Below, in pieces: positions 57,868-64,000 of a stretch of DNA of 64,000 nt. The notes under the pieces were generated by a model. That model searched no databases, was not told the origin of the DNA, and saw nothing but the letters and a program-made list of their open reading frames with translations. The translations under genes and the position numbers were made by a program. This stretch comes from Nymphaea colorata (lineage: Eukaryota; Streptophyta; Magnoliopsida; Nymphaeales; Nymphaeaceae): contig NC_045148.1 of assembly GCF_008831285.2 (NCBI RefSeq), positions 18,655,002 to 18,719,001 on the forward strand. Reading direction: 5' to 3'. Within the stretch, counting starts at the first letter, position 1; each line of letters opens with the position of its first letter.

Positions 57868-60119
57868 GCTCTTTCTTCTCTTCTTCCCCTTCTCTTATGT
57901 TCCCTCTTCTCTGTTATTAACTACAGAGTGATCCCCACAGCGCTGATGCCACTGGAGGTATTAGACAAAACTTGCGGCTTTATTTATGTTGAAGAGCATG
58001 TTTTTTATTTCCATATTCGTTTTAATCTTTTGCCTTACTCGTTTCCAGAAAAAAAAATGTGGAGGTGTCTTGAGCTTGTTTACAGAGAGAGATTTGACAA
58101 CAAAGTCCATTTGGTGGGAATTGTCAACAATTGTGAATATGTGGCAATCCTGTTGTTGATGTAAACAAAGTTACTGACATGCACGAATGCAAGGCAGAAA
58201 TGGCACGGCAATCTGATGCTTTTATTGCTCTACCTGGTAACCCTTTATCAACTCAAATATCCAGGAGAGGAAAGACTTGGATACCTGTAACGGTTCTATA
58301 GTTCTCCTCCTTCACTTCCCTTCCCTTCTTCCTCCTTCTTCCTCTCTCGCTCCCTTCTTCCTCCTCTCTCCTTCCTTCTTCCTCACCATTTCCACCATTT
58401 CCATCCATCAAACGAAGAAATTTCTTTCCAAAAAAATATTTCCAACTTAACAAACACAAGCTGGTTTTGGAAATATGGAATTTTATTTCTTATTCCTCAA
58501 TTCCAGAAATTTATTTCTGGAATTTTTTTTCCGTTTCCATATTTCCAGCCATCAAACGGCCCCTTAGGATTTCAAAGCATGAAACAGTAAAACTGGATAA
58601 AGGAATATCAAACACATACAGTCACAACAAGGGCGCTCTGTCAGCAGCCAACACATTCACATTCGAAGCACAAGCAGTATTGCTGGCCTAGACTTCTATG
58701 TAAAAATTAGACAATATGACCAAATATGCAGTTAACTTGCAGAACCAAAGTCAATCAAACCCCTCAACTGGCATTTTCTGCTTACAAGTCCTCAAATATC
58801 CGATATAGTTAAAATTAACTTCATTCATGCAATAGGTGAACGAACCTTTTTCTTAATTCTGGAACCTTGGATCAGTAAACAATTTTCACAGAGAAAAGAA
58901 AAAAAAATAAGCGCCACAGGATTATCTGATCTGAACGTTATTAAACATGGAAAATTTTCTAGTTGTTGATGGTTGTCAGTAGAAAGACTACCCCGAATTG
59001 AAAACGAGCACAAAGCTAAAAAATGGTAACAAGAAGGAACAACAGCACTTACATTTCCATTTCTTCCCTGGATATCTGCTGAGTTGATTATCGCCAGAGC
59101 TGGAGCGAGGTATACGAAGGATGGGCCTTGAATCAACGGCAACCTCGACCCAAAATGCGTGTGCAGAAGTGTCGTCACTCCAGAAAGGAACAGCACGGTT
59201 GACACCACTGCTGCAGTATCATCCTGTTCCCACCATAGACCAACATCGTTAAACCACGAATAGGGCCAAACGGCGGAGCAAAATGGAAGCCTTCAACGCA
59301 TAGCCTGACCAACAATAGCACAGGAAACACTCACACTGTTGCCTCCCATTGCCGGGACGATCACGAGGGGAATCAGGATCAGTGAACCCACCATAGAAAC
59401 GTAATGTTGTACTCCATACAGCACAAGTGGTACTGGAAAAGGAAGAAAGGAAAACCCGAAGGCGATTCTGAGTCCCAGATTCAAGCAGAAGAAGAAAACA
59501 GAAGCAAAGCTCGAGATTTACCGAGTCCAGGAGTGTCCCTGAGCTCGTACTTCATGTGGGAGTGCCGGGGAAGAAACCCATCGTCGTCGTGCGAATGAGG
59601 AACGGTATCGACCTCGTCCTCCCGAGTAGGTCTGGAAGCGGGATCCGAGCGGACCTGCTGCTGCTGGCCGTTGAGAGGGGCGCTCTTGGGTAGCGAGGCG
59701 TCCGAATCCCGCCTCTTCTTGGGGACGGATCCGGCGGTGGAGGGCTGCATTTTCTCCCTCTCCAGAGTACCATTCGCGGTAGATGTGGGGACCGGACGCT
59801 GAGGACCGGATTCCAGATCGGGCTGGACCTCGTTCTCCAGCGATCGTGTGCCAATGATATGGCCGGAGTCGCCGGTGCTGAAGGTGGTCTCGCCCGAGAA
59901 GCGAGTCTTGAACCCAGCTCTCTTCGCCCAGGAAGAGCTCATTGTTCCGCCAGTAGTGGTGCTGCTGGTCGTCGCGTCGTCGGCAGAAGGAGGCCATGGA
60001 CCGGGACGACCCCTCTTAGAAGGAGGAGGAGCAGCAGAAGGAGGAGGAGGGGGAGGAGGAGGAGGAGCGGAAGACGCCATTCTTGCTCTCTTCTTCTTGT
60101 GCCCCCCAGGCCACGACAC
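47149..60119 (-). CDS. NAT12: Nucleobase-ascorbate transporter, NAT11/NAT12 type (10 exons)
   Basis: Polytopic membrane transporter of the NAT/NCS2 family, whose members carry nucleobases or ascorbate; the substrate of this plant branch is not settled. Coding exons (minus strand): 60119-59522, 59432-59335, 59223-59053, 54829-54729, 49757-49622, 49495-49445, 49318-49031, 48417-48183, 48081-47795, 47370-47149. All introns are GT-AG and the total of 2187 bases keeps one frame (728 residues). Residues 1-199 are the polar, proline-rich N-terminal extension that marks NAT11/12 ([37 protein letters not shown]). The QH motif of TM1 is Q208-H209 (YGVQHYVSM); the NAT signature is [10 protein letters not shown] at 530-539. 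The C-terminus ([17 protein letters not shown]) fits the family. Met 14 (MASSAPPPP, 60080) is an alternative start. Introns 3 (4.2 kb) and 4 (5.0 kb) contain transposons. Confidence 0.95.
51564..52294 (-). mobile_element. Triple-LTR TRIM (terminal-repeat retrotransposon in miniature) in NAT12 intron 4
   Basis: Three LTRs of exactly 190 bp (51564-51753, 51831-52020, 52105-52294) alternate with two tiny internal segments (51754-51830 and 52021-52104). Each internal segment holds only a primer binding site for initiator-Met tRNA (minus strand TGGTATCAGAG, at 51819-51829 and 52093-52103) and a purine-rich tract next to the following LTR (AAAGGGGAGTGAAT in the first). LTR ends are TGTAACACCC...GGTTGTTACA on the minus strand. 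The array is flanked by the 5 bp duplication TTTTG (51559-51563 and 52295-52299). There is no coding capacity, so it relies on another element's enzymes. Orientation is the same as the host gene. Confidence 0.9.
53234..54186. mobile_element. Mutator-like non-autonomous element in NAT12 intron 4
   Basis: 953 bp with ends TATGTCACATGGGTAC (left) and TATGTCACATAGGTAC (right, read inward), flanked by a perfect 10 bp duplication GTTCTTAACC (53224-53233 and 54187-54196). The duplication length fits Mutator-like elements. Both ends are packed with GGTAC/GTACCGG motifs. A perfect 12 bp hairpin with 3-base loop lies at 53244-53270. The interior has partial tandem units of GTTCGTCT-T-rich DNA and CGACGAC (53516-53830). 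No transposase is present. Confidence 0.8.
54009..54054. repeat. (TA)n(TG)n microsatellite
   Basis: TA run followed by about 12 TG units, inside the Mutator-like element. Confidence 0.9.
56859..58563. mobile_element. Harbinger-like non-autonomous element carrying a LOG gene fragment, in NAT12 intron 3
   Basis: 1705 bp. Left end GGGCCCGTTTGATGGGCG; right end, read inward, GGGGCCGTTTGATGGCTGG. The 3 bp TTA lies on both sides (56856-56858 and 58564-58566). GG-rich inverted ends with a TTA duplication are typical of PIF/Harbinger elements and related MITEs. Subterminal regions are T-rich and hold GGAAATATTTCTGG-type motifs in both orientations, including a hairpin at about 56996-57024 (TGTTTCCACC..GGTGGAAACA). 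No transposase is visible; the interior is captured gene sequence (57438-58236) plus a (CTT)n run at about 57836-57868. Confidence 0.8.
57702..58236 (+). pseudogene. LOG: Captured exons of a LONELY GUY (LOG) cytokinin phosphoribohydrolase gene
   Basis: LOG enzymes release active cytokinin bases from their riboside monophosphates in the cytosol. Three exon remnants lie in the correct order and strand: [10 protein letters not shown] (57702-57730, nucleotide-binding loop); [10 protein letters not shown] (57927-57957, with flanking AG and GT splice bases); [16 protein letters not shown]...SDAFIALP ending at 58236 with a donor GT at the phase-1 site usual for LOG genes. The next LOG exon (PGGYGTLEE motif) is absent. 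A degenerate exon 1 may lie at about 57270-57337. Intervening sequence looks intronic, so genomic DNA rather than mRNA was captured. Stops and frame breaks make it non-functional. Confidence 0.85.
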
Positions 60120-60480
60120 CCGTATCCGGCTATCAGAGGGCCATGGTGGTCTTCTGGTGGGTAGATCTGATACCTGAGAATTAGGTCCTACCAGGAGTAA
60201 GACAGAGTGGGAGTGAGAGTGAAATGTGGGGAGAGAGAGAGAGAGAGCAATGGGGGAAGGTGATGACCTGTTGAAACTGAGCCCAGTGGACCAGTGGTGG
60301 CGCTCTCGCTCTCACCCTCTCGCTTTCTCAGAGCTAAAAGATTGTAAACGCCAAAACAGACAACTAAGAAGATGAGAGGGAGAGAGAGAGAATGAGAGCA
60401 GCAGCAGCAGCGGTGAGGATGGTGATGAGACGCTGAGATGAATGAGCCCCAGCTGGTACATTTACCTCTTCCTATATTTA
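60120..60480 (-). promoter_or_regulatory. 5' UTR and promoter-proximal region of the NAT12-like gene
   Basis: GA-rich on the plus strand (runs at 60230-60246 and 60374-60390), hence CT-rich on the transcribed side, as in many plant leaders. A TAAATATAG sequence on the minus strand near 60472-60480 could be the TATA box; this is tentative. Confidence 0.4.
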
Positions 60481-60539
60481 GATCCTCTCTCTTCCTCCCT
60501 TTCCCACGCTTGGTGCTTTGGTTGACAGTTAATCACTAG

Positions 60540-62269
60540 CCGACTGTAGACAAATCTCCCGCAATCAGTGACACATCGTCTCCAATTAGAATTTGAACCT
60601 CTTTCCCTTTCCTCTCATTGTTATATATATGTATATACAAATCATACGCTGTCTTCTTCTTCATTTTTAACATTTCGTTTACTTTTTTTATCCGTTTACA
60701 GAAATGTCTTTTTAGATATTTTGAGTTTGTAAACAAATATTATTTTCAAATGCGTAACAAGATCTTGTCATTTACTTATAACAATTTTCACTTAATTTTT
60801 CACAATGTATCATAATAGATGTGATTTTTTGTGTTAATAGTTTCTAGGTACGTATATAATTTTTAAAAGTTCTAATGTCACTTATCCCATTTTTTTAACT
60901 CGTTTAGATGTCCAAAAAATCATTTCCATTTAAACGATCTTAAACATGCGAGCCTCGTCAGCGTAACCATTTTTTCCAAAAAAAAAAAAAAAGTGTATTA
61001 AAGGCAGTCCCATTTTGGAACTATTCATTTTACGAGGACTTTTGCTTAAAAAAGTAAGCATGCATGACATGCATGTTTAAGAACATATAAATGAACATAA
61101 AAATCATGAATCTTGAACGTGTAAAATAATTTTTTAGAGCAAAAAACTTCGAATGGTTGCTTTCAAAGATCTTTTTAAATTTTGCATACATATTAAAAAC
61201 TTGTTATTTTTAAAATTCACACCGTTTTAAATGAACAAATTACATCGACTGTAAAATAATGTGTAAAGATGGTTAAAACTAAAAGTGTGATCAAATTAGT
61301 TGAATACATTTCACACCAATATACAATCAGGTGATTTCAATTTTTTTAGCCCCCAAAAATATTTTTTAAATATAAGGTAAATATGACGAAGCTTTTCAGT
61401 TATTGCCGTTAACAAGGCAAGTTCCCTCCCTTTTGGCAGGCAGAGAGATACTTTGCTAATAATATAGAATCAAATTTTTCTAGATTTGGTTGTTTGCCCG
61501 ATAGAAGAAAGGGTTTTTGTTTAACAAGTGAAGGCATTTTGGTGGTTTTCTTAATTTATAGTATCTCTTTAGGGGTCATAACATACTAAGTCATTCGGAC
61601 TCTTTTATTTTACTGTCGCACTTGAATCGCATCGAGTTGGGTGCGCACCGGACATGGGTGCAGCTTCGACTCACACCCGAGCTGAGTTAAAATATCATAT
61701 TACTAAATTACTTATATAATATCTGATATTTTATTATGTAATACAATTATTTAAGTATGTTATATATATTAATAATTAAATTTTAATAATAATATGTATA
61801 TGTTTATTTTGTTATATATGTAATAAATTAAAAATAATAATACCAATAATAATACCTTCACCACACCACCACACTTAAATTTTTTGAGATACAGTTCCCA
61901 CACCTCTTTAACATATAACCTTCTTTTGCCTTTTGTGAGAGGGGTAGTTTTATTAAATTTGAAAATAAATGACCATGTTAGTCAATAAGCAAAAAAAATT
62001 ATTTTTTCATTCTTTTCAATTTTGCCCTTAAAGGGGAAGACTTCCTTGAAATTTTCAACCATTGAGGGTGTTTAAGTAAATTCAAGCCCTAACACACTGC
62101 AGGTCCAAAAGATATGACTTACTCCAGTTTATAAGGTTTAGAATTTGCTAAATTGTGTAGTAAGGTTTGAGAAGGATTTAGATTTGCGTGTCTCAAAAAT
62201 TTGACTTACAAACTAGATTATGAAACAATCGCTGTGTGGCTGGGTGGTGTGATAGGCGATTGTCAATCC
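60540..62269. other. No supported gene
   Basis: AT-rich DNA without coding signals. The patch 61615-61685 (ACTTGAATCGCATCGAGTTG ... ACCCGAGCTGAG) is GC-rich against its surroundings and may be a decayed transposon end. Confidence 0.5.
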
Positions 62270-64000
62270 ATGGCTACTGGTGACTCAATGGAGGAGGTTG
62301 AAGAGGGCTCATGGGAGATGGAATTTCATGAAGAGGGTTTTCCTAAGAACCGGATTCAAGAAGGGATGCCCTCTTTGGTGGGGGAGGAAGTCTCCTGGTC
62401 AAGAGATGTGAAATGGTTGAGGATGTTGATGACAATGAGGTCTATAAGACGATCCTCCAAGATGTTGTAAGAGTGCAGCAGACAGTAGAGGCGGTGAAAC
62501 GCTCTTGGGCTTCGATAGTAGAGAAAGATGATGGTCTTCCAGACCCAGAAATTCTTGAGCTACCAATTCGAGAGGTGGATGGTCGCAAGCGTCTCTTCAT
62601 TCTAAGGAAGGCGTACAAGAAGATGTTGAGGCCGTTTGCATTTTCTGCTATTGCTACTCTCATGGGTGAGATTGGGAGAGGTAAGTTCAATTACCCTTGG
62701 ATTTTTCTTCCTTGAAGAAATTATGGCCTTCAATTGCTAGTGTTCGGTTTGCGGTTGTGGGAAAGGGAAGTTTTCTAATCAGGATCAGTTCTGAAGAGGA
62801 ATTAAATTTTGTTCTCCAACCTGGGAAATGGCGTGTAGGTGGGAGATCGTTGGTTGCCAATCGGTGGAAACCTGGACAAGCTATGAAGCTTGATGCTAAA
62901 AGCAAGGTTGTGGATTCGTCTTCCCCTAAATTTCCTGCAAAATTATGGAATGTTAGGATGTTTAATGATATAGCTTCTTTGATCGGTGCATCTTTTGTGG
63001 GCGTTGATGCTTATACAAGAGGATTTAAGCCGTTTTGGTTATGCTCAGATGCTTGTTGAAATCCCTCTAGGGTTCTCGCCTCCTTCACAGGTGGAAATGG
63101 AGGTTGATGGCGGGAAGGTTCTTTGTCAAATACTTGAGTATGAGACACAAGTAAAATTTTGTGGCCTATGTGGGTCAACTAGCCACCTTCCTTCTAATTG
63201 TAATGCTCAGAAGGATAAGGAGACCGATCTAGCGACGTTAAAAGATGACTGATAACAAGTTAAGATTTCAAGAAGGTGGCCAAGGAATGACTCAAGTGAA
63301 AAAGGAACCTTTGGTTCAGATAAGAGTAGATTCTGAATGCTTAATAAAGAGGACAAGGAGGAAGAGGTGCGGCCCTCGGAAGCTGATCAAGTGATCAGGA
63401 CCCCCATTTTTAAATCCCAGGGGTTGAGGCAGAAAGAGAAGGTTCAGAAATAGAAACTTTAGCCTAATTGAACACCATCTTATGAACTCAGTTGCGGAGG
63501 TACTGGGATCATCGTATCTTGTGCATATTAAGAGATTGGTGAACATGAGCCTTCTTGAGACTATCAACAGATTTCGGTGGTCTGAGACAGATCAGCTGGT
63601 TCTTCAGGGTAAGTCAACTCAGCCAATAAATAGAAGGAATCTATGGGAGCAGGTTTATAGTAAAACTCCCCTTGACATGCTCAACAAGCTATCTAGATAA
63701 AGATGGGTCTTCCGATGGTCATCTTGATCCTATATGTGGGGTGTATTGGTAGGCTTCTAACTGAAAGCCGTCTCAAAAAATTAGGCTTCTCGTTGGGATC
63801 ACGTTGTTACCTATGTAACAGAGCAGAAGAGCAAAATTACCACCTATTTTTTGGCTGTCCAGTGTCCAAAGAATTTTGGAGATTTTTTATCTTTAAGTTT
63901 CAGGCGAATTAGCTTCATAGGTTGTTAAATCTAATCTCGTGAGGTGGAGGAGGAAGAAAATGGGTACAGGCGCGTTACAAAATTGTTGGAACCATGTCTT
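62270..64000 (+). pseudogene. Internally deleted LINE (L1-type) retrotransposon, runs off the window end
   Basis: ORF1 starts with MATGDSMEEV at 62270 and shifts frame near 62415. The ORF1 DUF4283-type region follows in 62413-63059 (IATLMGEIGRGKFNYPW, WPSIASVRFAVVGKGSFLIR, QPGKWRVGGRSLVANRWKPG), broken by a stop at 62715 and another near 63057. The third part (62986-63252) has a zinc knuckle CGLCGSTSHLPSNC. ORF2 is almost entirely missing: no endonuclease or reverse transcriptase motif is seen. Only the C-terminal zf-RVT region appears at 63703-63911 (RLLTESRLKKLGF, CYLCNRAEEQNYHLFFGCPVSKEFW). A large internal deletion therefore joins ORF1 to the ORF2 tail. The 3' end lies beyond the window. 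Confidence 0.88.

Noticed and set aside
57902-58164. 78-residue plus-strand frame from 57928 as a real gene
   Set aside because: It runs through a LOG exon remnant in a non-LOG frame and its intron; a by-product of the captured fragment.
59848-60177. Plus-strand frames with poly-Gly/Arg runs
   Set aside because: Antisense of the proline-rich first exon of the NAT12-like gene.

Overview
This window is nuclear DNA from a flowering plant. The evidence is spliced genes with GT-AG introns, a chloroplast-type arogenate dehydratase, a nucleobase-ascorbate transporter of the plant NAT11/NAT12 branch, a plant tRNA-Ala(AGC) gene, a non-RD LRR receptor kinase relic, and many plant-type transposable elements (Ty3/gypsy, Ty1/copia, LINE, TRIM, hAT-, Mutator- and Harbinger-like). 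The species cannot be named from the sequence. A 100-base run of N at 15542-15641 is an assembly gap.

Layout. 0.66-3.3 kb (-): broken LRR receptor kinase. 3.5-15.5 kb: mostly non-coding, with a near-tandem duplication, a TRIM-like LTR relic, a hAT-like non-autonomous element and a small secreted-peptide gene (14.3 kb, -). 15.6-27.8 kb: a head-to-tail array of one pol-less LTR retrotransposon sharing 2.9 kb LTRs, read on the minus strand, cut by the gap at one end and by a break inside gag at the other. 28.4-30.1 kb: dispersed repeat blocks and a ~70 bp minisatellite. 30.2-33.8 kb (+): decayed Ty1/copia element. 33.8-38.9 kb: repeats and one possible small membrane-protein exon. 38.98-40.29 kb (-): intact intronless arogenate dehydratase. 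41.37 kb (+): tRNA-Ala. 47.1-60.1 kb (-): an intact ten-exon NAT12-like transporter whose two largest introns hold three separate insertions. 62.3 kb to the end (+): internally deleted LINE.

The genes most likely to work are the arogenate dehydratase (last step of phenylalanine synthesis in plastids), the NAT12-like membrane transporter, the tRNA gene and perhaps the small secreted peptide. They do not form a pathway together; this is ordinary plant gene spacing with heavy transposon load.

The most notable things are inside the transporter introns. (1) A 1705 bp Harbinger-like element with TTA target duplications carries ordered exon fragments of a LONELY GUY (LOG) cytokinin-activating enzyme gene, antisense to the host gene. 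(2) A perfect three-LTR TRIM array (three 190 bp LTRs, two ~80 bp internal segments) is flanked by a matching 5 bp target duplication. (3) A 953 bp Mutator-like element has a perfect 10 bp target duplication. The gag-only LTR array at 15.6-27.8 kb is the other structure worth attention, though assembly error there must be ruled out.
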